NCBI GenBank assembly: GCA_034406555.1
Contig: DASCRM010000114.1
Span: 1 to 8,583 of the forward strand
DNA: 8,583 bases
Direction of reading: 5' to 3'
From: SHYR01 sp034406555
GTDB taxonomy: Bacteria > Chloroflexota > Dehalococcoidia > UBA2979
Position 1 is the first letter of the stretch. The number at the start of each line of letters is the position of its first letter. Made by a program: the position numbers and the translations under genes. This document shows, in pieces, positions 1-6,703 of the stretch. The notes under the pieces are model-generated. The model did not search any database and was not told where the DNA came from. It saw only the letters and a program-made list of their open reading frames with translations.

Positions 1-967
1 CCGTCTCCGCAACATCGACGGTTTGAACGCCAGGGTGCAGGTAGTCCACGTCGGGACGGTAGCCCGTCAACTCGAGCGCCGGCTCCGGAGTCTCGCCAGC
101 GCCGACCAGGAAGATCGGTGTGCTCAACATGAGCCCGTACCTGACGCGGCCGAGCGCCTGCTGCTTGCTCTCGGGCAGTCCGGGGATAATTTGACTGACG
201 ACGGGCGCCGGCGTCGCGACGATCACACGGTCGGCCGTGACCTCACGCTCCTCGCCGGCGTTCTGATAGGCGATGCGGGCGGCGCTGCCTCCTGACGACG
301 GTTCGATGTGGCTCACGAAGGCGTCGACCTGAATACACTCGTCCCCCACGATCGCAGCGACGCCCAGCGCGATCTGGTGCGTACCGCCCATGACGATCGA
401 AGGCCCCCTGCCCGTGTGCGGCACCTCATCCGTCGACCACGGCGTCGACCACTGATCGCCGTGAAGGATCAACGCACCGTGCAGCGAGACCTCGAACGTG
501 GAGGCGGTCATCATGCTGCCCATCCACCGCTCATAGGAGCCGAGCGCCTCCTCGCTGATATCGCCGAGAAATTCGGCCATCGTCTGGTCGTCGAGCTCTG
601 GGAGCGTCTCGTCACGAGGGTCTGCAGCCTCAGCGTCGAGCCGCCGGTCGGTCTCGGCCACATCGGCGGCGGCCTCTCGGCTGAGCGTCGGCCGCTGGGC
701 GAGTCCGCCGCCCATTACGCGATTTTCCAGGGTGCAGCCGACCTCTTTCGCGAGTTCGGTCATACGTACCTTGTCGTCGTTCGTGATGGCCTGAGCGCCG
801 ACATTCGCCCAGTGTCCACGCCACTCACGTGAGAGCGTGCGCCCACCAACCACCGACTCCGACTCGAGAATCAGCAGACGACGGTGTCGGAGACGCATCG
901 CCGCTGCCATGCCGGCGATGCCCCCTCCCACGATCACCACTTCATAGTGTTCGGCACCACTACTCAT
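1..967 (-). CDS. Flavin-containing amine oxidase family protein (partial, C-terminus beyond left edge)
   Basis: The frame stays open for 322 residues from ATG at 967 to the left edge, so the C-terminus is missing. Residues 9-19 form the N-terminal FAD-binding strand and glycine loop (VVIVGGGIAG), followed by an acidic residue at the end of strand 2 (LLILES, E35) and the GGRT motif at 41-44 typical of monoamine oxidase, protoporphyrinogen oxidase and phytoene desaturase relatives. VIVATPAPV at 248-256 is the second FAD-contacting strand of this family. Family members oxidise amines, porphyrinogens or carotenoid precursors with FAD; the part present does not reveal the substrate. No signal peptide or membrane segment is visible, so it is probably cytoplasmic. 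The start is supported by an AAGGAGG sequence five bases upstream. It diverges from the dehydrogenase gene at 1195. Confidence is high for the superfamily and low for any specific reaction. Confidence 0.88.
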   Translation of the reverse strand, partial: MSSGAEHYEVVIVGGGIAGMAAAMRLRHRRLLILESESVVGGRTLSREWRGHWANVGAQAITNDDKVRMTELAKEVGCTLENRVMGGGLAQRPTLSREAAADVAETDRRLDAEAADPRDETLPELDDQTMAEFLGDISEEALGSYERWMGSMMTASTFEVSLHGALILHGDQWSTPWSTDEVPHTGRGPSIVMGGTHQIALGVAAIVGDECIQVDAFVSHIEPSSGGSAARIAYQNAGEEREVTADRVIVATPAPVVSQIIPGLPESKQQALGRVRYGLMLSTPIFLVGAGETPEPALELTGYRPDVDYLHPGVQTVDVAET

Positions 968-1194
968 TGCTGCCTCCTTGTGGATCGCGCGAACTGGGCA
1001 CCCAGCCCGATGTGCGCGTGGCGCAGCATATCGTCTTGATGAAGATGCGACGAGGTGTCACTTCTCTCGGAGAGTACCCCCCGGTCGCACCCGAGCTCTA
1101 GGCGAGGGCGACACTCTGTCACGTATGCTGCACCCACGCCGAGCCTGCGCGGCATTCGTCCCCAGGATCGGGTCGGCGTCACCTGGAGAGCGAC
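968..1194. promoter_or_regulatory. Divergent intergenic control region
   Basis: This gap separates two divergently transcribed genes, so it must hold both promoters. I could not find a convincing -35/-10 pair on either strand. A short perfect palindrome, CTCTC-G-GAGAG at 1064-1074, is a possible operator. The sequence is GC-rich and no small gene is evident. The regulatory role is inferred from layout, not from a recognised site. Confidence 0.4.
973..979 (-). promoter_or_regulatory. Shine-Dalgarno of the amine-oxidase-like gene
   Basis: On the minus strand AAGGAGG lies five bases before ATG at 967. It is a near-perfect ribosome binding site and fixes the start codon. Confidence 0.8.
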
Positions 1195-2025
1195 ATGTTC
1201 ACACTCGATGGCAAAGCGATCGTGATCACTGGAGCCGGCAAGGGCATCGGCCGATCGATCGCCCTCGCGTTCGCCGAGCAGGGCGCGAACCTCGTCCTGC
1301 TGGCCCGCACCCAGAGCGACCTCGAGGAGGTCGCCGAGCTCGCCCGTGAGCGTGGCGTGCGGGCAGTCGTGGCGCCGACGGACGTCACTGACATCGATGC
1401 GTTCCGTACGTCGATCGACCGCTGCATCTCAGAATTCGGGAAGATCGACGTCCTCGTCAACAACGCTGGCGGCGGCCATCCGGGAGCGCGTGGGACGGTG
1501 CTCGACGTGAACGAGGAAGGCTGGGACGGCACCTACTTGCTCAATGCAAAGGCCGCCTTCTTCGGCCTCCAGCACGCAGCTCGCGCGATGCGTGACGGCG
1601 AGACCGGTGGATCGATCATCAACATCATCTCGATCGACGGTGTGTGGCAAGCTCCCGAATCATCGATCTACGGATCGGCAAAGGCGGCGCTGCGCAGCCT
1701 CACGGCAGTCTCGGCGGTAGAGCTCGGGCAACACAACATTCGGGTCAATGCGATCGCGCCGGGCCTGATCGACACCCCGCTTGTGTCGCGCTGGATGCCG
1801 ACGCCGGAGTGGCGAGAGTGGCGTGCCTCGTTCTATCCCCTCAACCGAGTTGGCCTGCCCGAAGACATCGCCGCGGCCGCAGTGTTCTTCGCGAGCGACG
1901 AGTCAGAATGGATCTCAGGCGAGACGATGGTGGTCGCCGGGGGGAACCCTCAGACGAGCAACATCTCCTTCTTCATGCACGAGGTGAATCCGCTTCCCGA
2001 TTCAGTTCGCGGCGCGCGCCCTTGA
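1195..2025 (+). CDS. Short-chain dehydrogenase/reductase (SDR), classical type
   Basis: This 276-residue protein is close to the usual 250-280 residues of classical SDR enzymes, which reduce or oxidise carbonyl/hydroxyl groups with NAD(P)(H). The cofactor motif TGAGKGIG is at 12-19, an Asp-Val pair (D63) contacts adenine, and NNAG is at 89-92. The catalytic set is complete: N117, S146, Y159 and K163 in YGSAK. An arginine at 38 after the second strand (LLARTQ) suggests NADPH preference. APG at 188-190 and IDTP at 192-195 follow as usual. The last 25 or so residues, after the VVAGG strand, extend beyond the typical end and may form a family-specific tail. GGAG lies nine bases before the ATG. 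Related enzymes include 3-oxoacyl-ACP reductases, glucose dehydrogenases and steroid/polyol dehydrogenases; the substrate cannot be read from sequence. Confidence 0.93.
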   Translation: MFTLDGKAIVITGAGKGIGRSIALAFAEQGANLVLLARTQSDLEEVAELARERGVRAVVAPTDVTDIDAFRTSIDRCISEFGKIDVLVNNAGGGHPGARGTVLDVNEEGWDGTYLLNAKAAFFGLQHAARAMRDGETGGSIINIISIDGVWQAPESSIYGSAKAALRSLTAVSAVELGQHNIRVNAIAPGLIDTPLVSRWMPTPEWREWRASFYPLNRVGLPEDIAAAAVFFASDESEWISGETMVVAGGNPQTSNISFFMHEVNPLPDSVRGARP

Positions 2026-2153
2026 GTCCTGTCTCACGGTCCTGGCGGTTCCATCGCGGGATCAGATAGCACCACCAGACCAGCCTCGGGACCTGTTGGC
2101 AGTACTGGTGACCGATGGGCTCAAATCGATCCACTGAGGCCGAAAATAACTAG

Positions 2154-2187
2154 TCTTGATCACCTTTTTCGAGTCTGAAGATCAAGA
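2154..2187. repeat. 8-bp perfect inverted repeat
   Basis: TCTTGATC at 2154-2161 is repeated in inverse as GATCAAGA at 2180-2187, with an 18-base spacer containing five consecutive T's. The arms are not GC-rich and no T-run follows the second arm, so this is a poor intrinsic terminator. It could be an operator or a chance repeat. Confidence 0.35.
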
Positions 2188-2316
2188 TCACGCCTGATTC
2201 GCGGTTCGACTCGGCGGAACCGTGAGCATATGGGCGGATAGGCGAGGATCGTGCCGTGAGCGACAGACCGTCAGAGTCTCGACCTCTAACGATGCTGCTG
2301 TTCGGCGGAGTGTTGC

Positions 2317-2368
2317 TGGCGCGCCGGGAAGGATTCGAACCCCCCAACCCTCAGATCCGAAGTCTGTT
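2317..2368 (-). pseudogene. tRNA-Arg 3'-half remnant (anticodon TCG)
   Basis: Read on the minus strand, this segment has the anticodon arm CAGA-CTTCGGA-TCTG (anticodon TCG at 2358-2360), a variable region, a T arm with GGTTCGAATCC, the acceptor strand CCGGCGC, discriminator G and an encoded CCA (2317-2319). This matches the 3' half of bacterial tRNA-Arg. The 5' partner of the acceptor stem (GCGCCGG) and a normal D arm are absent upstream, and there seems to be one extra G before the T loop (six G's). It is therefore unlikely to be a working tRNA. Such 3' halves are commonly left at one end of elements that integrate into tRNA genes, but no integrase gene lies in this window. A decayed duplicate tRNA is the alternative. 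Confidence 0.6.
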
Positions 2369-2400
2369 GACCATCACACTTAAGATCTGATAGCCATCTC

Positions 2401-2419
2401 GCGGGGCGACAAGCCCCGT
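2401..2419. repeat. GC-rich hairpin upstream of the operon promoter
   Basis: CGGGGC at 2402-2407 and GCCCCG at 2413-2418 form a perfect 6-bp stem with a 5-base loop, extendable by a G-T pair. On the plus strand no uninterrupted T-run follows (only a T-containing stretch near 2440), so a terminator role is weak. It sits between the tRNA remnant and the AT-rich promoter patch. Confidence 0.35.
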
Positions 2420-2456
2420 CCGGGTCTAGCCCCGATCTCGTTTCTCCCTCGCCCGC

Positions 2457-2496
2457 TATAATAACATAGTTATCACTATCATAACTCTGTTTATAT
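2457..2496 (+). promoter_or_regulatory. AT-rich promoter/operator patch for the korA operon
   Basis: A perfect -10 hexamer TATAAT lies at 2457-2462 in an AT-rich island of about 40 bases within GC-rich DNA. Three copies of an ATAAC half-site occur: 2461-2465 (plus), 2469-2473 (minus) and 2481-2485 (plus). The first and second form an inverted repeat with a 3-base spacer. The second and third form AGTTAT/ATAACT with a 7-base spacer. The 9-mers TATAATAAC (2457) and TATCATAAC (2477) repeat at a distance of 20 bp, about two helical turns. The first site overlaps the -10 box, so a bound protein would be expected to repress. No good -35 box is present 16-18 bases upstream. The promoter is inferred; its direction is chosen because the operon follows, and the minus strand also offers TATGAT-like boxes. 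Confidence 0.5.
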
Positions 2497-2654
2497 CCTG
2501 CTGTGTCTGGCAGAGACCTTCACGGCAAGATGCGGTAACCTTCGTGCTCTGATTCCGCGCCCCGCTCTGGGTCGGTCGTGTGCGCGTCGCTTCGCAGGCC
2601 GACGGGGTTTCGAGTCACTTCAGCACGTGCACCAACCGATCTCCGCTGCGGGAT

Positions 2655-2659
2655 GAGGA
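2655..2659 (+). promoter_or_regulatory. korA: Shine-Dalgarno deciding the korA start
   Basis: GAGGA ends five bases before ATG at 2665. The in-frame ATG at 2653 and GTG at 2578 have no comparable site, and their extra residues are arginine-rich and unlike the family. Confidence 0.55.
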
Positions 2660-2664
2660 TTCGT

Positions 2665-4587
2665 ATGACCACGGACACCACCACCGTCGCCGCCGACGCC
2701 CCTCGCAACGGCCCCGAGCTGCTTCGCCTCTCCCAGCACACCGTCGAGATCGTTTCCGACTCCGGCGAAGGCGCGCAAAAGTGTGGCCAGATCTTCGGCA
2801 CCGTCTCCGCGAAGATGGGCAACGGTATCTGGACCGTCGAGATCATCCCGGCCGAAATCGAGCCGCCCCCTCGCACCATCGACGGCGCCAGCGGCAACCG
2901 CATCCGCCTCGGTTCCGGCCCTGTCACGAACTGGGGAGACCGCACGAACGTCGTCGTCGCCTTCAACGAGCAGGCGCTGCTCAGCCGGCACCGGCTGGAC
3001 GCCCTTGCCGACGACGCGGTGATCCTGATTGAGAGTGCGTGGGCCACCCACCGCGATGAAGCGATCCGTGCACAGTGGGCAGAGGCGACGGAGGAACTCG
3101 CCGCCACCAGCTACCGCATCATCGAAGTGCCGATGGAAGCGCAGTGCCTGACACTGGTCGACGACGCCCGCCTCGGGAAGAACATGTTTGCGCTCGGTCT
3201 GCTCACCTGGCTGTACCGCCGCGACAAGGCCCTCGTCTACGAACAGATCGCCGATGCTTTCAAGGCCAAGCCGCAGGTCGTATACGACTCGAATATCAGT
3301 CTACTCGAACTCGGCCTGAAATGGGCCGAGGATCATCTCGATTTCCAGGTCGACGTGCCCCGCAACCTGAGGACCGAGCCGATGGTTGTCATGAACGGCA
3401 ACCAGGCGGCTGCCCTCGGCGCGGTCGCCTCCGGCATGGAATTCGCGGCGATGTACCCGATCACCCCGGCGACTGCCGTCTCCCATTACCTCAGCGAGAT
3501 GTTCGAGCGCTTCGGCGGCATCGTGCATCAGGCGGAGGATGAGATCGCTGCGGCTGGCGTGGCCACCGGCGCCTCGTACGCGGGCAAGGTCGCCTTCACG
3601 ATCACTTCGGGCCCCGGACTCTCGCTCAAGACCGAATTCCTCGGCCTCGTCGTGATGACCGAGACGCCGCTCGTCGTGCTCGACGTGCAGCGCGGCGGGC
3701 CGTCGACCGGCCTGCCGACGAAGGTCGAGCAGTCAGACCTGCTCCCCGCCACCTTCGGCCAGACCGGAGACAGCCCGCACGTGGTGATGGCGCCGGCAAC
3801 GATCGAGGAATGCTTTCACATCATGATCACGGCCCGCCAGATCGCGGAGCAGTTCCGCACGCTCGTGGTCGTACTCTCCGACGCCAACCTCGCCACGGGC
3901 GCGCAGCCGTTTCCGCGGCCCGAGCCTGAGGCGGCCTGGCTCGCGCCACCCCCGGACCTCTCGCCGGCACCGCCGGACGTTCGTCCCTACGAGTGGGACG
4001 AGCAGACCGGACTCTCGCGGCGCTTCATCCCCGGCCAGCCGGACGGCATGTTCACGCTCACCGGTCTTACCCACGATGAGCGCAGCTACGTCGGGTACGA
4101 CCCGCAGACCCACCAGCACGGCTCGGCGATGCGCAGCCGCAAGATGGCGGTACTCCAGCAGTCCTTGCAGACGCCGCCGGTCTTCGGCGACGAATCGGGC
4201 GACCTGCTCGTCGTTGGCTGGGGCAGCACGAAAGGCGCGATCGAGGAGGCCATCGACCGCGCACGCGATCAGGACCACTCCGTCTCGTCGCTGCACCTCA
4301 CGTTCCTCTCCCCGCTACCCCCGGGGTTGAAGGAGATATTCCAGCGCTTCCAGCGGGTGATGACCGTCGAGATCAACTACAGCGACGACCCCGACGCGCC
4401 GTTCATCACGGAGGAGAACCGCCGCCGGGGTCAGCTCTCGTGGATGCTGCGCGCCTCGACGCTCGTCGATATCGAATGCTGGACACGTGTGCTTGGCGAG
4501 CCGCTCCGTCCAGGAATGATCCACGAGGCCATGCTCGCCCAGCTACGCGCTGATGGCTCCGACGATGCTTCGGAAGGAGGCGACTAA
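2665..4587 (+). CDS. korA: 2-oxoacid:ferredoxin oxidoreductase, fused gamma-alpha subunit (KorA type)
   Basis: This 640-residue protein matches the usual size of fused KorA subunits. With KorB it would oxidatively decarboxylate a 2-oxoacid, probably 2-oxoglutarate, to the acyl-CoA while reducing ferredoxin, or run in reverse as a carboxylase. Residues about 27-225 are the gamma domain, with the glycine-rich motif SDSGEGAQ at 31-38 and the PAEI segment at 62-65. The alpha domain follows: MNGNQAAALGA near 243-253, YPITP at 264-268 (its Thr contacts substrate/cofactor in relatives), the acidic EDEIAAAGVATGA segment from 291, TSGPGLSLKTEF from 314, QRGGPSTGLPTK at 342-353 and SDANLATGA from 405. 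Residues 416-440 are a proline-rich linker before domain II (about 510-620, starting LLVVGWGSTKG). It is soluble and cytoplasmic. It is the first gene of the operon and overlaps korB by one base. Substrate choice between 2-oxoglutarate and other 2-oxoacids is not settled. Confidence 0.92.
   Translation: MTTDTTTVAADAPRNGPELLRLSQHTVEIVSDSGEGAQKCGQIFGTVSAKMGNGIWTVEIIPAEIEPPPRTIDGASGNRIRLGSGPVTNWGDRTNVVVAFNEQALLSRHRLDALADDAVILIESAWATHRDEAIRAQWAEATEELAATSYRIIEVPMEAQCLTLVDDARLGKNMFALGLLTWLYRRDKALVYEQIADAFKAKPQVVYDSNISLLELGLKWAEDHLDFQVDVPRNLRTEPMVVMNGNQAAALGAVASGMEFAAMYPITPATAVSHYLSEMFERFGGIVHQAEDEIAAAGVATGASYAGKVAFTITSGPGLSLKTEFLGLVVMTETPLVVLDVQRGGPSTGLPTKVEQSDLLPATFGQTGDSPHVVMAPATIEECFHIMITARQIAEQFRTLVVVLSDANLATGAQPFPRPEPEAAWLAPPPDLSPAPPDVRPYEWDEQTGLSRRFIPGQPDGMFTLTGLTHDERSYVGYDPQTHQHGSAMRSRKMAVLQQSLQTPPVFGDESGDLLVVGWGSTKGAIEEAIDRARDQDHSVSSLHLTFLSPLPPGLKEIFQRFQRVMTVEINYSDDPDAPFITEENRRRGQLSWMLRASTLVDIECWTRVLGEPLRPGMIHEAMLAQLRADGSDDASEGGD
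4574..4580 (+). promoter_or_regulatory. korB: Shine-Dalgarno of korB inside korA
   Basis: AAGGAGG lies within the last codons of korA, six bases before the korB ATG. With the TAATG stop/start overlap it indicates translational coupling and a fixed start. Confidence 0.8.
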
Positions 4588-5540
4588 TGGTCGCACTCGG
4601 ATCCTCGCTGCTCTCACTCTCGCCAGAGACGCAGCGCGAATACACGATGATGGACTACGAGAGCCAGATGCCCCGTTGGTGTCCCGGTTGCGGTGACTCC
4701 TCCGTGCTCGTCTCGATGCAGCGTCTGCTCGCTGATGAGGGCATGGCGCCCGACCAGACCGTCTTTGTCTCCGGGATCGGCTGCTCCGGCCGGTTCCCCC
4801 ACTACCTGAACACGTACGGCTTCCACGGTCTGCACGGCCGTGCTCTGCCGGTGGCGACGGGTGTGAAGCTGCACCGGCCGGACCTCAACGTTTTTGTCGT
4901 GATGGGGGATGGCGACTGCATGTCCATCGGGGCGGGCCACTGGGTCCACGCCACCCGCTACAACACCGACATGGTCGCGCTGCTGCTCGACAACAACGTC
5001 TACGGGCTGACGAAGAATCAGACCTCGCCGACGACGCCGCAGGGTCATCCGACGCTCACGCAGCCGGGAGGTTCATACCTGCCGCCGATCAACCCGATCG
5101 CGGCGACACTCGGCATCAGCAACGCCTCGTTCGTGGCGCAGACTGCGGAGTGGTTGCCCCCACACCTCTACGCCACGCTGCAAGCCGCCGCGCGCCACAA
5201 GGGTTTCTCCTTCGTGAGCATCATGCAGCGTTGCCCGAAGTTCACCGATGGCATCTTCTCCGAGTACATCCAGCATCCCGAGAAGATCGAGCTGTTGGAG
5301 CACGAGAACGGCGTCACGGTCCCGGTGCTGGAGCGCACGCACAAGAACAGCCGACGTCACGACCCGAGCGATCTCGACGCTGCTCGCTCGCTCGCCGAGG
5401 ACAGCGACGTCCTGCGGCTGGGCATCTTCTACCGCGACGACGACCGCCCGACGTACGAAGACATGCGCTCCGTGCCCAAGCACTCGACGCAGGAGAAGCT
5501 GGCGCTGCTTTCGGAGGAGTTGGACCGCCATGCCATCTGA
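4587..5540 (+). CDS. korB: 2-oxoacid:ferredoxin oxidoreductase, beta subunit (KorB type)
   Basis: This 317-residue subunit binds thiamine diphosphate and a [4Fe-4S] cluster and carries out catalysis with KorA. WCPGCGDSSVL at 31-41 gives C32 and C35; C66 in GIGCSG and C216 in QRCPKF complete a four-cysteine set spaced as in KorB and the pyruvate oxidoreductase beta subunits. GDGDCMSIGAGH from 107 through NNVYGLTKNQ (136-145) is the thiamine-diphosphate/Mg motif. TPQGHPTLTQPGG at 150-162 is also typical. No extra ferredoxin-like domain is present, so an external ferredoxin must accept electrons; none is encoded in the window. The C-terminal part (about 240-317) is charged and ends with the next gene already begun (11-base overlap). 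The ATG follows korA in a TAATG overlap. Confidence in the subunit identity is high; 2-oxoglutarate as substrate is an inference from the KorA-type partner. Confidence 0.94.
   Translation: MVALGSSLLSLSPETQREYTMMDYESQMPRWCPGCGDSSVLVSMQRLLADEGMAPDQTVFVSGIGCSGRFPHYLNTYGFHGLHGRALPVATGVKLHRPDLNVFVVMGDGDCMSIGAGHWVHATRYNTDMVALLLDNNVYGLTKNQTSPTTPQGHPTLTQPGGSYLPPINPIAATLGISNASFVAQTAEWLPPHLYATLQAAARHKGFSFVSIMQRCPKFTDGIFSEYIQHPEKIELLEHENGVTVPVLERTHKNSRRHDPSDLDAARSLAEDSDVLRLGIFYRDDDRPTYEDMRSVPKHSTQEKLALLSEELDRHAI
5513..5519 (+). promoter_or_regulatory. Shine-Dalgarno for the 362-residue unknown gene
   Basis: GGAGGAG lies inside the korB end, ten bases before ATG at 5530. It supports this start rather than the longer upstream reading that would be out of frame over korB. 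Confidence 0.55.
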
Positions 5541-6618
5541 GTCATCCGAGTCCGTCGACGGTGGCGACGTACGCACCCGTGCAGCGCTGGATAGCCTCGC
5601 CGGGAGAATCGAGGCATTCCGTTCCGCCGTTGCGCTGACCGCTGATCAACTGCGTGGCTACGTCGCGCAGGGTGGCCAGGACGACGCCACTGCGGCATCG
5701 CGCGCCGCGCTCGGCAAGTTCGCCGCTGGCCGCATCGATGCGGCCCGCCTCTCGCAGTTCGTCGCCGCCACCGCTCCCACGCAGGACGACAACTGGGTCG
5801 AACCCGTCGGGCGAGCGCTCGAGGTGCTTGAGCAAATCGACGCCGCAGGCGAGAGGCTGTTCCAGGTACGTGTCGAGCCCGGCGCGGACCTGCGCTCGGC
5901 TGTCGAGCAGGCGCTCGCGAACGCCGGGCGGGGTTTCGCGGCGGCGCGACTAGCCGACCTCGCTCGCTCCGGGCGCTACGAGGGCGCGGCCCACGACGCT
6001 CTGCTTGCCTCGTTCCCCTTCCGACGCTGGAGCAGCGCCGAACGTAACCTCGCGCCGCCACTCGTGGTGGAACTGCGCGGCGGCGACCTCCAGGCCGCGG
6101 CACTGGCCGACTACCTCGACGGCTCGCAGGCATTCGTGCTGCTCGTCGATGGCCACACGCCCCCCGCGCCGCTCGCCCGCCTGCTCACGCCCGGCGTGCT
6201 CGCGATCCAGGCCGAGAGCGAGGAAGCGCTCGCGCGCATCGCCGACGTCACCGCACCGGTAGTGGCCGCGCTGCTGCCGTCTGGCGCCGCACTGTTCGTT
6301 CACGAGCCCGCGACCGGGGATGGCCTCGGGAAGCTGGACGTCGAATTCCTGCCCCAGGACGACCCGCGCCAGCCGATCGGCGTTCGCTCGTCGTTCCAGC
6401 AGCGCGAAGAGCTACGCCTCCTCCATGCGCTCGCGGTGTCGATGCCCGCGCCGGCCGCTGGCCCGACGACGGACCCGTCTGAGGTCGCTCCGGACACGGC
6501 AAGCGTCAACGGGTCGGTACCGCCGGCAGCACCGGCGCAGGGAAATCCGGCGGACACGCTGGCGGCCTGGCTGCTGAGCCGGGCGGACCTCTCCAACCTC
6601 GACGCGGAGGAGCAGTAG
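5530..6618 (+). CDS. Unrecognised 362-residue protein between two 2-oxoacid oxidoreductases
   Basis: I do not recognise this family. The start overlaps korB by 11 bases, implying coupled translation. The protein has no cysteine, so it cannot hold an ordinary iron-sulfur cluster; it also has no signal peptide or obvious membrane segment. Residues 12-80 look helical, with RAALGKFAAGRIDAARLSQF at 58-77. A second helical stretch covers about 90-160 (EPVGRALEVLEQ; NAGRGFAAARLADLARSGR). Residues 175-300 look like an alternating beta/alpha domain: PLVVELRGGDL, AFVLLVDGHTPPAPLARLL, GVLAIQAESEEALARIA, GAALFVHEP, and a QQREELRLLHAL helix. A Pro/Ala/Ser/Thr-rich, probably disordered linker (304-340) leads to a short terminal helix (NPADTLAAWLLSRADL). 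The layout suggests a scaffold, assembly or regulatory partner of the neighbouring enzymes, tethering something through its tail. That role is inference; the coding status is well supported by codon usage and the overlap. Confidence 0.85.
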   Translation: MPSESSESVDGGDVRTRAALDSLAGRIEAFRSAVALTADQLRGYVAQGGQDDATAASRAALGKFAAGRIDAARLSQFVAATAPTQDDNWVEPVGRALEVLEQIDAAGERLFQVRVEPGADLRSAVEQALANAGRGFAAARLADLARSGRYEGAAHDALLASFPFRRWSSAERNLAPPLVVELRGGDLQAAALADYLDGSQAFVLLVDGHTPPAPLARLLTPGVLAIQAESEEALARIADVTAPVVAALLPSGAALFVHEPATGDGLGKLDVEFLPQDDPRQPIGVRSSFQQREELRLLHALAVSMPAPAAGPTTDPSEVAPDTASVNGSVPPAAPAQGNPADTLAAWLLSRADLSNLDAEEQ

Positions 6619-6637
6619 CGACAGCGGCCCTCTGTCG
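6619..6637 (+). repeat. Short hairpin directly after the unknown gene
   Basis: CGACAG at 6619-6624 pairs perfectly with CTGTCG at 6632-6637 across a 7-base loop, starting on the base after the TAG stop. No T-run follows, so it is not a standard terminator. It may slow decay of, or processing at, this end of the message. Confidence 0.35.
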
Positions 6638-6679
6638 GCAGTCCGAGCCGGCGCGGGCCTGACATTACATGGCACCAGG

Positions 6680-6703
6680 TTCACCCGGTTCGCTCCGGGC
6701 GAA
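6680..6703 (+). repeat. Imperfect hairpin just upstream of the second oxidoreductase gene
   Basis: TTCACCCGG (6680-6688) and CCGGGCGAA (6695-6703) pair at eight of nine positions over a 6-base loop, including a five-pair GC core. It ends 22 bases before the ATG at 6726 and close to the weak ribosome site GGCGGAAG (from 6708), so it could influence translation start or mark an RNA-processing site. There is no T-run after it. Confidence 0.4.

Larger units (their letters stand above)
2026..2664. other. Long non-coding gap with tRNA remnant, hairpin and AT-rich promoter patch
   Basis: No protein gene is supported here. The open frames present lack ribosome sites and read through the tRNA-like sequence. 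From left to right the gap holds a stretch with no clear terminator after the SDR gene, an inverted repeat (2154-2187), a tRNA-Arg 3' fragment (2317-2368), a GC-rich hairpin (2401-2419), an AT-rich patch with TATAAT and repeated half-sites (2457-2496), and a GC-rich leader of about 170 bases before korA. Base composition swings sharply between these parts, unlike the coding regions on either side. Confidence 0.7.

Noticed and set aside
308..832. Plus-strand open frame of 174 codons
   Set aside because: Opposite the amine-oxidase-like gene, which has FAD motifs and a strong ribosome site; the plus frame has no recognisable content.
2150..2347. Minus-strand open frame of 65 codons in the gap
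   Set aside because: Its start lies inside the tRNA-derived sequence (the N-terminus is the usual spurious translation of a T arm), it lacks a ribosome site, and its residues look random.
2401..2450. Intrinsic terminator after the 2401-2419 hairpin
   Set aside because: Stem is good but the following bases lack a run of T's directly after it, and no gene ends nearby on the plus strand.
2578..2664. Upstream GTG start for korA, adding 29 residues
   Set aside because: No ribosome site before GTG 2578; the added residues are arginine-rich and unlike KorA N-termini. ATG 2665 has GAGGA at a good distance.
2520..3107. Minus-strand open frame of 195 codons over the korA start
   Set aside because: Lies opposite the well-supported gamma domain; a shadow produced by GC-rich third positions.
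5248..5529. Long N-terminal extension of the unknown gene
   Set aside because: This part is the out-of-frame reading of korB, Ser/Arg/Thr-rich; ATG 5530 with GGAGGAG is the credible start.
5429..6133. Minus-strand open frame of 234 codons
   Set aside because: Extremely arginine-rich and opposite korB and the unknown gene; typical high-GC shadow.
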